A stretch of DNA of 64,000 nt from an uncultured Bacteroidales bacterium (GTDB lineage Bacteria; Bacteroidota; Bacteroidia; Bacteroidales; Paludibacteraceae), in NCBI GenBank assembly GCA_900319105.1, contig ONND01000007.1:117569-181568 (forward strand), read 5' to 3'. Within the stretch, counting starts at the first letter, position 1. Every line of letters starts with the position of its first letter. Under the pieces are notes generated by a model that was given only the letters and a program-made list of their open reading frames with translations, was not told where the DNA came from and did no database searches. Shown in pieces: positions 24,968 through 33,512 of this stretch. Position numbers and translations under genes: made by a program.

Positions 24968-27900
24968 CTACTTTTTTCTTTCTACTATTCTCCCTCGTAC
25001 ATCGTACATCCGTCCTTCGTACATCAGATAGAGTTGTCCGCCCAGCAGAACCTTTGTACATTGTACATTGTCCCCTTGTACATTGCTATTCTCTATCCCC
25101 TCCGCAGGCCTCATCTCGTACACACAGCTATGATACACCGTGCCGTCCTCCGTGGTCATCTCTACTTGGTAATAGCCGTTCAGACCGGGGTGCTCATAGT
25201 AGAACTGACCCTCTTCGCCGTCTAACAGACTGCCGTTCTTATACCATCGATAGGCGGTGAAAGTCAAACCTTCTTCCGTATGCAGACCGCTGTTATCCAC
25301 AAAGAGCACGTCCTCTCCCTTGCGGAAGACATAACCGTCCAAATCCAGAGAGAACGTAACCGTCCGTGGGGACCCTTTGCACCCGTCGCTGCCCATCGAG
25401 GCATAGAAAAAGACGGAGAACGCATATTGCCCTAACGCCATACCCTCTGGCAGAGGAATACGAATCATGCCGTCGGACGGCAGTATTGCCCCTTCTATAT
25501 CCAGACAACCCGCTTCCTTGGCGCTTTCGCTGAACCGCACATCAAAACGGTCCGGCGATCCCTCAAGAATAGTGAAAGTCATCGCCAGGTTCCCTTCCGT
25601 CTGACATACCGACACATGCGGCTGGACTTCGACCTCCGGAGTAGGAGTGGTATGACAGACGATCGTCACCTCATACGGACATCCCTCTTCAGTCAGGTCA
25701 TGCGCCGTGAGCGCTTCACCGTCGTAGGAGAAAAGAAACTCTTCCTCATGTCCGTCCGCATAGGTGTAAGGAAAAAGATAAGGCAGGTCGTTCTCGCAGA
25801 TGGTCAACACCTTTGTCTCTGTTTTGGAGCATAGCGCGATACAGGAGTCGTTGGGGAGTAGGATGGTAATCAGAACCTCTCCGGCGGAAGTAATCCAGTC
25901 CGTCAAACCGATGGTGTCTTTCACCTGCCTCCGGAAGAGATAACTTTGGCCGGGCACAAGAATCATTCCGCCTAACTCCAGCTCCGTGGTGTCGCTCTCC
26001 GCAATCGGCACATCATTGCACGTCCAGCGGTAGGTATATACGCCGTTCCCGCCGCTCACACGGCTTGTCTCGCGGATAGTGTCTGTACAAACGGCACTGC
26101 AGGATTCTCTCTCGTAACGGTCGATACTACCCGGGTTGATAGCATTATACACCACTACTTTGTGTGCGTGCTCGCATTCCTGCGGCAAGGCATGACACGT
26201 CTTTTCGCTCACCTTGCGGTAGAACGTGTATTCCCCGGCTTCCGTAAAGAGATATTCAAACGAAGCCGTGCTTACTTTGGTGGCGCCTATATAAAGCGGT
26301 TCGCGTGTGTCTTCCGGCACTTTTCGCCATGTTTGACTCGCTGTGTCCAGCACCGCGTGCTCCATCTTCCATACATATTCAAACACTTCCCCTCCGCCCG
26401 AGGCATCCCGCTTGCTTTGGATCGTCAGCGTTTGCGGAAGACCGTAGATAGTATCGGGCTCTTCATATAAATCGCCCGGCTCGAACCTCCGGCGCACGTA
26501 TAGATAGAAACGGCCTTCCGCTTCACCCGTGCCGCCTTTCGAGGCAGTCCATTCGGTTTTGCATTTGGTGTCGTGTACATACCGGCGGAAAGCATACTCG
26601 CCCGGCACATCGGTCGGCATCGCCCATTCGTTGTACGCGGGTTGCGACATATAGAACGTGTCTATCGGCTCAAATTGATTCGGAAAATCATTCTCGTCGT
26701 GCCCGATAATAGTGTCCCGTATGATCATGTATTGGTAGGAGACACTCCCGTTGTCCTGTTCGTCGTCCTTGCCGCCTGTGGCCTCTTTGCCCCCTCTGTT
26801 CTTGTCTATGAGCCGCACATCCTCCTCGTTCCAACACGCGGAATAGCTGTCGTTCACGATGCCGGCATCGAAAGCTTCATAACCCTTCACAAGGGTATAG
26901 ATCTGCTTCACATACCGGTCGTACGTCAGCGTTAGAATGACCTCCTGGTTGCCGCACGGCCGATGAACAGAGGCTCTATCGGAGGTCGGAGTAGGGATGT
27001 GAATAACATCCGGCGTCGGAGAGTACCACGCTCCGTCGCCATAAGTAGTATGGTGGATCTGTTCCAGCACGAACGGTTGTCGAGGGTTGTTACCTTCCTT
27101 CGGCGCTCCCACACCTTCTGCCCGCTCCACCGGTAACTCCTTCGCATCCAACAGAATTGTCTTAACGGACACATGAGAAGCCGGATGGTCCTGGAAACAA
27201 GCCAACTGCGGATGACTCCATGTGCCGCCCGATGAACAAAGCCATTCCGTCTCGGGTTGTTGGTAAAAGGGGCTGTTTTTACCGATGAAATCAGTCGATT
27301 TGGCGATCGCGTAGAGCGTGTTGTCGGTAATGATTGGATCCGCAGCTCCGTAGCCCGTGGCATACATCCTCGTCAACTGCTGGTCGAAATAGACCTTCGT
27401 CAGTTGGGTCTCCGGCGCTTCGTTCTTGCCGAAGAGCGCACCTACGTGGTCAGAACCCTTGCAATAACCGATGTTATAACAGTTATCTAATACCGCCGGA
27501 GAGTGGTTCCGTCCCACTATACCGCCTACATGGTCATTGCCGTCCGTGATGATGCCCGCGTTATAGGCGTAGGCGATACGGCCGTAGTTAGACCCTACCA
27601 GACCGCCTATGTTATCGCCGTTATGGGCGATGATCTGCGCCATGTTAAAACAGTGGTGGATCGATCCACGGTGTACACCCGCTATACTGCCTACATTGCT
27701 CGTCGCGTCCGTCATGATCTGACCTTGTGCTATTCCTAAATGATGGATCACTGCCTCACTCCCGCTCTCTGCTATCAGTCCCGCCCCTTGTGGAAACAAC
27801 GATGAGAGCATATAGAGGTTGTAAATCACATGGTTAGCGCCGTCTATCTCACCCCGGAAAGGCTTCCCGGCACTGCCGATGGGTTCCCAACTCGGAGGAG

Positions 27901-28147
27901 TAACTGCCGTTCCACCTAAATCGATGTCGTCGGCGAGTACGATCTTTTTGCCTGCGAAATCATTCGAGCGGCTCGCTGAGGCTATCCAGGCTAACTCTTC
28001 CGCCGTCCGGATTGTGTAGATTTCTCCGTTGAAATCGGGCTTTTGTGTACTCCCGTTCCAGGGACTCGAACCTTCCATATAGGTACAGGTCGCCCCTAAT
28101 ACCATGCTTATCAGCATAGTATTGACTCTTCTCAATACGTGTGTCAT
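24968..28147 (-). CDS. Secreted GLUG-repeat surface protein with C-terminal tail
   Basis: A 1059-residue exported protein with a signal peptide of about 25 residues. Residues about 135-245 contain GLUG-type repeats (GDNIGGLVGSNYGRI, NDHVGGIVGRNHSP), found in adhesins and peptidases. Long Ig-like regions with Cys pairs follow. The region about 930-1015 (VLFVDNSGLHTEEG, FTAYRWYKNGSLLDGE) is shared with the protein at 14809-18462. The last 24 residues (GGQLYLMYEGRMYDVRG) form the tail seen in neighbours. Just before it, SNVQGDNVQCTK is encoded by TGTACAA-type spacer repeats that have become coding. It is third in the operon and 10 nt after the LRR gene. Confidence 0.82.
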   Translation of the reverse strand: MTHVLRRVNTMLISMVLGATCTYMEGSSPWNGSTQKPDFNGEIYTIRTAEELAWIASASRSNDFAGKKIVLADDIDLGGTAVTPPSWEPIGSAGKPFRGEIDGANHVIYNLYMLSSLFPQGAGLIAESGSEAVIHHLGIAQGQIMTDATSNVGSIAGVHRGSIHHCFNMAQIIAHNGDNIGGLVGSNYGRIAYAYNAGIITDGNDHVGGIVGRNHSPAVLDNCYNIGYCKGSDHVGALFGKNEAPETQLTKVYFDQQLTRMYATGYGAADPIITDNTLYAIAKSTDFIGKNSPFYQQPETEWLCSSGGTWSHPQLACFQDHPASHVSVKTILLDAKELPVERAEGVGAPKEGNNPRQPFVLEQIHHTTYGDGAWYSPTPDVIHIPTPTSDRASVHRPCGNQEVILTLTYDRYVKQIYTLVKGYEAFDAGIVNDSYSACWNEEDVRLIDKNRGGKEATGGKDDEQDNGSVSYQYMIIRDTIIGHDENDFPNQFEPIDTFYMSQPAYNEWAMPTDVPGEYAFRRYVHDTKCKTEWTASKGGTGEAEGRFYLYVRRRFEPGDLYEEPDTIYGLPQTLTIQSKRDASGGGEVFEYVWKMEHAVLDTASQTWRKVPEDTREPLYIGATKVSTASFEYLFTEAGEYTFYRKVSEKTCHALPQECEHAHKVVVYNAINPGSIDRYERESCSAVCTDTIRETSRVSGGNGVYTYRWTCNDVPIAESDTTELELGGMILVPGQSYLFRRQVKDTIGLTDWITSAGEVLITILLPNDSCIALCSKTETKVLTICENDLPYLFPYTYADGHEEEFLFSYDGEALTAHDLTEEGCPYEVTIVCHTTPTPEVEVQPHVSVCQTEGNLAMTFTILEGSPDRFDVRFSESAKEAGCLDIEGAILPSDGMIRIPLPEGMALGQYAFSVFFYASMGSDGCKGSPRTVTFSLDLDGYVFRKGEDVLFVDNSGLHTEEGLTFTAYRWYKNGSLLDGEEGQFYYEHPGLNGYYQVEMTTEDGTVYHSCVYEMRPAEGIENSNVQGDNVQCTKVLLGGQLYLMYEGRMYDVRGRIVERKK

Positions 28148-28157
28148 AGAAAAATTT

Positions 28158-30197
28158 TTACTCTACTCTTATCCCTTGCACATTGTACATCCGTCCTTTG
28201 TACATCAAATAGAGTTTTCCGTCCTTGAGGTACTTCTTTCCCTCCCTTGAGGGGAGGGGCAGGGAGGGCTTACCCGTTGTGACTCCTTGTGCATCGGGGT
28301 TGCCGGGGATGATAGGCGGCGTCGGGATGATCTCGTTTCCGTCGTATTTCAGTTCGCCGGTGTAGCCCAAGGTCGCAAAATCACCGATATACACGTGCAG
28401 CGGTGTGCCATTCTCATCCAAGACAGATAGCACATACGTGTACCGCGACGCCTCGTCCAGACCCGTCACTTTGAAACTCAGCGTATACGGCAGACTGCTC
28501 TCCGCAGTACTCTTGGCTGCATTCCGCTTCCCCGGCGCCGAGAAATTGATACCTAACAACTGACCTCTGTTACCTAACGTCAGTTTGCAGAATACCACGC
28601 CGTCCTTATAGATATCGATCTGATAACTGTGCGCCGCGCTGTCCGTCGGCCAGGTGAAATCCGCGGTCGTCTCGCCCGGATCCACGGTCACCTTCCGTTG
28701 GATCATCGCTGAGTCAGGCACATCGTTCATGCGGAAACGACCCCAATACGGATGTTCGCGGTACAACTTGCGGCTGTCCGGTAGCACGCTCAGCCATGCA
28801 CTGTCCGGCACATCCGCAAACGTTCCTTCACTCACTGCCGGAGGGGTCGCCGCCCAGACAGAAATATGTGTTATCGCGCTGTCCCCTTTGAAGGCATTGT
28901 CCCCGATCAAAACGACGTTTTTACCGATACTCAACTCCTTGAGACCGCTCCAGTTCTCAAACGCGTTCGTGCTGATCGAAATCACCTTGTCGGGAATAAC
29001 GAGGCTGTCCTGCAACTTAATCCCCGAAAAAGCACTGCCGCCGATCATCGTCAGTTCGGTCGGCAGTACAATGGAATCCAATGCCGCGCAGCCCGAAAAA
29101 GCATTGTCGCCTATTGTCGTTATGCCATTAGGCAGATGTACCCGCATCAGTGCCGTACAGCCGTTGAAAGCGGATGAGTTGATCGCCGTCACATTCTCCG
29201 GTATGGTGATTCGCTTGATTTTCGAACAGCCTTTGAACGCCTCCTGGTGAATGGCTGTCAGCGTAGAAGGCAAAATGACTGTATCCAGACTATTATTCGA
29301 GGCAAACGCACCGGCACCGATATATTTACAGCCTTCGGGCAGCACGACTTTCTTCATGCGTACCTGCTGGCATAGCTTGGCGGGCACGAACTTCACATCC
29401 GGACCAAAAAGAAAATCCCCGTTCCAATAGTCATACAGATTGTAGAATACCGACGAAGAAGTCGGCGGGTTCTTGGCGTTCCATACAATCACGGGATTAG
29501 AGTGGAGACACCACGAGATCTGTTTGCTCGACCGGAAAGTGGCAGGGAAGAACAATGTATCCCGAAGCGGAATAGTGGCAACACTGTTCGGGTCGTATTC
29601 CGCACGATTGGGTTCGCCGTCAAAAATACTGCCGTCTATCTCCTCCAGACAGTCCGACCAGCGGACAGAGTTCAAGTGATAGCAGTTCTGGAAGGCCATC
29701 TGACCGATATATTTCACCCCCTTGCCCAAATCGCACTTTACCATCGTTGTACAGTTGCTGAAGGCGTATTGACCTACCGTGTCCACCGAGTTCGGCAGTT
29801 TGATCTCTTTCAGCTTGTAGCATTCGTCAAACATATACGCCGGTATCTTCGTCACGCCTTCCGGTATCTCGCATTCCGTCAGGTTCCACCAGTAGCGGAA
29901 GGTGGCGCCGCTGAATCCCGTCAACCCTTCCGGCAGAGAAATCGTCTTGCACGAATTATAAGGATAATAGGTCTTGTAATCCGTCGCCCATGACGAAGCC
30001 TGCAGAACCTGTTTGTTCCACCAGAGACTATCGACGACATTCTTCAACTCGCCGTAGCCCTCAATGGTCATGTGCGCCGTCTCCGTGTCATAACTCCACG
30101 TCAGATGCTCTCCGCACACGCCTTCATAAACCGTCGCCTGAAGGCTACTTGCCATCATCGTCAGGCAAACAAGAAGAATACATACTTTCGTTTTCAT
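28158..30197 (-). CDS. BspA-like leucine-rich-repeat surface protein
   Basis: A 679-residue secreted protein (signal peptide about 1-21, ending SSLQA). Residues about 85-460 consist of LRR_5 (BspA/TpLRR) repeats of the form AFxNCxxLxxIxLPxxVxxIG, for example KRITIPENVTAINSSAFNGC. A fibronectin-like domain follows (about 500-610), then the tail KLYLMYKGRMYNVQG. Such proteins bind host or food-matrix ligands at the cell surface. Residues KPSLPLPSREGKK are encoded by a CCTCCC-TTGA-GGGGAGG hairpin repeat. Second gene of the operon, 9 nt after the first LRR gene. Confidence 0.88.
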   Translation of the reverse strand: MKTKVCILLVCLTMMASSLQATVYEGVCGEHLTWSYDTETAHMTIEGYGELKNVVDSLWWNKQVLQASSWATDYKTYYPYNSCKTISLPEGLTGFSGATFRYWWNLTECEIPEGVTKIPAYMFDECYKLKEIKLPNSVDTVGQYAFSNCTTMVKCDLGKGVKYIGQMAFQNCYHLNSVRWSDCLEEIDGSIFDGEPNRAEYDPNSVATIPLRDTLFFPATFRSSKQISWCLHSNPVIVWNAKNPPTSSSVFYNLYDYWNGDFLFGPDVKFVPAKLCQQVRMKKVVLPEGCKYIGAGAFASNNSLDTVILPSTLTAIHQEAFKGCSKIKRITIPENVTAINSSAFNGCTALMRVHLPNGITTIGDNAFSGCAALDSIVLPTELTMIGGSAFSGIKLQDSLVIPDKVISISTNAFENWSGLKELSIGKNVVLIGDNAFKGDSAITHISVWAATPPAVSEGTFADVPDSAWLSVLPDSRKLYREHPYWGRFRMNDVPDSAMIQRKVTVDPGETTADFTWPTDSAAHSYQIDIYKDGVVFCKLTLGNRGQLLGINFSAPGKRNAAKSTAESSLPYTLSFKVTGLDEASRYTYVLSVLDENGTPLHVYIGDFATLGYTGELKYDGNEIIPTPPIIPGNPDAQGVTTGKPSLPLPSREGKKYLKDGKLYLMYKGRMYNVQGIRVE
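28236..28270 (-). repeat. CCTCCC-TTGA-GGGAGG hairpin repeat inside the LRR gene
   Basis: A G/C-rich hairpin repeat of the sort usually seen in spacers (compare 10220-10236 and 35005-35030) read in frame as SLPLPSREGK just before the C-terminal tail. Confidence 0.75.
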
Positions 30198-30206
30198 GAT
30201 CGTATA

Positions 30207-32435
30207 TTATTTGATTTGGTTTCCTCGTACATCGTACATCCGTCCCTCGTACATCAGATAGATTTGTCCGTTACGGAGGATCTTGCCGTTCGAACCCTCA
30301 AAAGTGCCGGTTTCATCGGATATTTCTTCGATAGCGGTCGGCATGTTTGCACCGAGCGTAGCAAACGAACCGGAGGTCTGGAAAAGCTCGGTATTTTGGG
30401 CATCATAAGCCCCCATCGTGTACCAATAGTGAGTGTTCTCATCCAAACCGTTATAGCGGAAGGAGAATGAACCTGCGGTATTGTCAGCAAGACGTGCAGG
30501 AGCATGCTTGGAGAAGTTGATTTCGACGAGTTGCCCCATGGAGTTGAACGTCAGCGTACAAATCTTCTCCGTGCGCTCTTCATTCGCCCAGATGATGAGG
30601 GTGTAGTAACTGGCTCCTTCTACCGCCGGCCATGTGAACTGGACGCTGTGGTCATCAGTCTGAGTCGCAACTGCCGCTTCCTTGTCCGGCTGTTTCAGCA
30701 AAGTGCTGTCCACTTGGATAGCAAAGCCCTTCCATGTGTTGTTGGCGCGGTAGATAGCCGCGAGCGAGTCGCAGGGCACCAAAAGCACCGTCTGCCCTTG
30801 GTTGAGCAGGTTAAACGGATTGCCTTGCGTTGCAGGTACGGCCATCATAGGCGCTACGATCGTGTCAAGAACAGGTGTCACATCATTGCCCCAGAAATAA
30901 CCGCCGAACACTTCATTTTCCAGCAATGTTGTTTGCCTCGAAAGCACCAACTTGTCCTTGTCTATACCTCTCAGCGAACCGGAACGCAACGTGGTGGTCT
31001 GCTCCGGCAAGGTAATAATTTCCCCGTCATGCTTAGGCGGATAAAGTGCCAAAGCCGTTGTGTCGGCAGAGAAAAGTACACCGTCTATCGTACGGAAATA
31101 ATCATTGGCTTCCGGCATGCGGACGTACCAGAGTTTTTGGCATTGCTGGAAAGCATACGCGCGTATCTCACGCAGGTTCGTGCCTATTTCAATGGTCTCT
31201 AACCCCGTCGCATTGTAGAACTGTCCCTTTCCGATGATGGCATTGTTGATCACCGCCTTGCTCAGCTTGCGCGAACCGCTGAAAACCTCTTCGCCTATGC
31301 TGGTCACAGATGCAGGAATGGTCACGCTGGTCAGATCGTACGATTCGGAGAAAGCCTCATTTCCGATTTCCTCCAGGCATGCCGGCAAGGTAAGGCTTTC
31401 CAGACTGTTTTGCACAAAAGCATATCGACCGATAGTCTTCACGTTCGGCATCTCTAACTTATGCAGATAGCTCGCCACGTAGAATGCGTAGGGAGCAATA
31501 TGTTCAATGGATTCGGGCAATGTGGTGTACACATATTTGCGATCCGGACAATAAACCAAGGTCTTCATGTCTTTGGTGCAGACTAACCCGTTCCAAGTAG
31601 TATAGTGCTGATTGTCAGCCGCTACCGTCACCGTCTCCAGCCATCCGCTGCATATGGCGTTCGGACCGATATAGTTTACCGTCGATGGAATATGTAGTGT
31701 CTTTACCATACTGTTCAAACTAAAGAAAAGCGACAGACTCTCTATCCGTTCCACGCCCTCAGGTATAGTAAGGCTCGTGACCTTTGTACAGCCGTAGAAA
31801 GCGCTGTTGCAAATCACTTTGATGCTGGAAGGAATCGTGTACGCTCCGCTGTAACTTCTCGGCATCAGCACAAACAGACTGTCATTATATATCGGATCTT
31901 GCAACGCATCCAAGATATAAAACGCCCACGAACTTACAGACTGAACCGAATTAGCAAGGTGTACGCGTTGCAAATTGGGCATCTGTTCAAACGATCGCTG
32001 CTCGATATACGTCACGCCTTCCGGCACGCGGAACTCAATGAGACCGGCCCCCCAGAACGCCTCAAACGGAATCTCCGTAATCGTACTGTCCGGAATGATG
32101 CACGACGTCAGATTGGTGCACCTCAGAAAAGCGTACTGCCCCAAGTTGCGAAGCGTCTGCGGCAATGTAATGGACGTCAGTTGATTGCATTCGGCAAAGG
32201 CGCCGTCAGCCATCTTCGATACCGCGTAATTCACGCCCTCGTACGTCACGGAGTCGTTAATAACAACGTCGCCTACCGCGGTACTGGTGCTCTGTACCGC
32301 AATTTCCGCCGTTTTTGTCGCGCCGTCAAGCGTATAGTACACGCTGTCAATCAAAACTTTCTGCGCGTACACGCATGTTCCTTTTAATAACATTACTGCT
32401 AAAACCAGCAGACCGATCAAATTTTTTGTTCTCAT
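30207..32435 (-). CDS. BspA-like leucine-rich-repeat surface protein (first gene of surface operon)
   Basis: A 742-residue secreted protein. Start taken at MRTKNLIGLLVLAVMLLKG, whose signal peptide ends CVYAQ; MYVN at 32447 is an alternative, and an ATG at 32486 precedes the likely transcription start and is rejected. LRR_5 repeats span about 70-480 (TSVTIPASVTSIGEEVFSGS), followed by a fibronectin-like domain and the tail QIYLMYEGRMYDVRG. Organisation is the same as in the next gene, so the pair arose by duplication. It is driven by the promoter at 32484-32515. Confidence 0.87.
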   Translation of the reverse strand: MRTKNLIGLLVLAVMLLKGTCVYAQKVLIDSVYYTLDGATKTAEIAVQSTSTAVGDVVINDSVTYEGVNYAVSKMADGAFAECNQLTSITLPQTLRNLGQYAFLRCTNLTSCIIPDSTITEIPFEAFWGAGLIEFRVPEGVTYIEQRSFEQMPNLQRVHLANSVQSVSSWAFYILDALQDPIYNDSLFVLMPRSYSGAYTIPSSIKVICNSAFYGCTKVTSLTIPEGVERIESLSLFFSLNSMVKTLHIPSTVNYIGPNAICSGWLETVTVAADNQHYTTWNGLVCTKDMKTLVYCPDRKYVYTTLPESIEHIAPYAFYVASYLHKLEMPNVKTIGRYAFVQNSLESLTLPACLEEIGNEAFSESYDLTSVTIPASVTSIGEEVFSGSRKLSKAVINNAIIGKGQFYNATGLETIEIGTNLREIRAYAFQQCQKLWYVRMPEANDYFRTIDGVLFSADTTALALYPPKHDGEIITLPEQTTTLRSGSLRGIDKDKLVLSRQTTLLENEVFGGYFWGNDVTPVLDTIVAPMMAVPATQGNPFNLLNQGQTVLLVPCDSLAAIYRANNTWKGFAIQVDSTLLKQPDKEAAVATQTDDHSVQFTWPAVEGASYYTLIIWANEERTEKICTLTFNSMGQLVEINFSKHAPARLADNTAGSFSFRYNGLDENTHYWYTMGAYDAQNTELFQTSGSFATLGANMPTAIEEISDETGTFEGSNGKILRNGQIYLMYEGRMYDVRGNQIK

Positions 32436-32483
32436 ATTCACATACATTTTGAGGACCCCTAATCCATGATTAGAAATTCGGTG

Positions 32484-32515
32484 CAAAATTACTGCTTTTT
32501 TTTGACATACGCAAA
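32484..32515 (-). promoter_or_regulatory. Promoter of the surface operon, embedded in the preceding gene
   Basis: Minus-strand TTTG (32512-32515), 20-bp spacer with eight A's, TAATTTTG (32484-32491). It encodes the last codons (FAYVKKKQ) of the gene at 32489-33223, and the TAA stop is the start of the -7 box. Confidence 0.88.
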
Positions 32516-33223
32516 TTCTGCAGTTGTACGATGGATATTTTCGTTATTTGTAAATGCTTGAACATCAGGAGGTTGTAAATTGCGTTCTCGGAAATAGTTG
32601 TACGCGATACGAAGAGGGCTTGCAAACCCCTTCAGCCTTGGACGGAATTCAATCGGTTCGAACGAAATTTCCTCCGAAATAGGGTATGATCCACCCTCCT
32701 TTCCCTCTCTCTCTTGGAGAGGCTCGGAGTGACGCTTTCTCTCTTCCTGAAGTTCCCGGTAAATGGCTACATATACATATTGGTAAAAACGCGAATAGGC
32801 CTTCATCCCCTCTTCGGGCTTCTCGCCGCCTTTGAATACACGGAAATAATGACGAAAGAACCGGATTCGCCATTCTATGCCTGCTAACGAATAGTCGTGC
32901 TCTAAGAGATGTGCCCGTCTCTGCGCTTCTTTGATCAATTCCCTGTTTGCAACACACGCCGCGGACCACACCTTCGGAAAATGATAAGTATAAAGTTCAA
33001 AAAGACCGTCCCTGTATCGCGCACGACGAACTATAATCCGTTTTTTGTACCTCCTGCCCTCTTTCTCTTCGTCCATTGCGCCCCATAACATATCGATTCC
33101 CGTGTTTGCACGGAAATACTTCACCCCTCTGGCGTGAGGCGTGGACCCGGCCGGCAGCGGCTCGAACTCGAACCCGCAACTTTTTAAGCCCTCAATAACT
33201 TTACTTTTTAAATGCTTTGACAT
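32489..33223 (-). CDS. Protein of unknown function, basic and helical
   Basis: A 244-residue soluble protein starting MSKHLKSKVIEGLKS, without signal peptide. It is strongly basic and aromatic (IRFFRHYFRVFKGG, YSRFYQYVYVAIYREL). Its central part loosely resembles the protein at 10726-11154. Residues about 165-180 (SEPLQEREGKEGG) are encoded by a CTCTC-TTG-GAGAG hairpin repeat, an apparent insertion. Its C-terminus is formed by the promoter of the next operon. Own promoter at 33395-33426. No family recognised. Confidence 0.72.
   Translation of the reverse strand: MSKHLKSKVIEGLKSCGFEFEPLPAGSTPHARGVKYFRANTGIDMLWGAMDEEKEGRRYKKRIIVRRARYRDGLFELYTYHFPKVWSAACVANRELIKEAQRRAHLLEHDYSLAGIEWRIRFFRHYFRVFKGGEKPEEGMKAYSRFYQYVYVAIYRELQEERKRHSEPLQEREGKEGGSYPISEEISFEPIEFRPRLKGFASPLRIAYNYFRERNLQPPDVQAFTNNENIHRTTAEFAYVKKKQ
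32697..32735 (-). repeat. Hairpin repeat inside the unknown gene
   Basis: Contains CTCTC-TTG-GAGAG (32709-32721) in a CT-rich setting like the intergenic G/C hairpins; read as PLQEREGKEGG. Confidence 0.65.
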
Positions 33224-33394
33224 ATATTCTCCCTTTGTCCATTATCCTCTGTCCTTATAAACCAGAGTCATTCTTCTATGCATCTATAGGTCGTTCCGTA
33301 TGAATCCTAGACCTTATTCCTTCCTCTTTGCTCATAATTCACTCACATTCAGCCAAATAAGTGCATATTTTCCGTAATTAAAATAAATCGCTTG

Positions 33395-33426
33395 CAAAGA
33401 TACGCATTTTTTCTTATATATCCAAA
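33395..33426 (-). promoter_or_regulatory. Promoter of the unknown gene at 32489-33223
   Basis: Minus-strand TTTG (33423-33426), 20-bp spacer, TATCTTTG (33395-33402). The leader is about 165 nt; no structure was recognised in it. Confidence 0.75.
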
Positions 33427-33461
33427 TTTTATCCCATTAAAAATGTTTTTTGGCTTAATAA

Positions 33462-33493
33462 TTTGCATAAATGCAAAACTTTTACTACCTTTG
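33462..33493 (+). promoter_or_regulatory. Promoter of the TPR/HTH regulator gene
   Basis: TTTG (33462-33465), 20-bp spacer, TACCTTTG (33486-33493) followed by GCACTCGCAAAA. ATG at 33513, leader about 12 nt. Confidence 0.85.
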
Positions 33494-33512
33494 CACTCGC
33501 AAAATCAAACTT

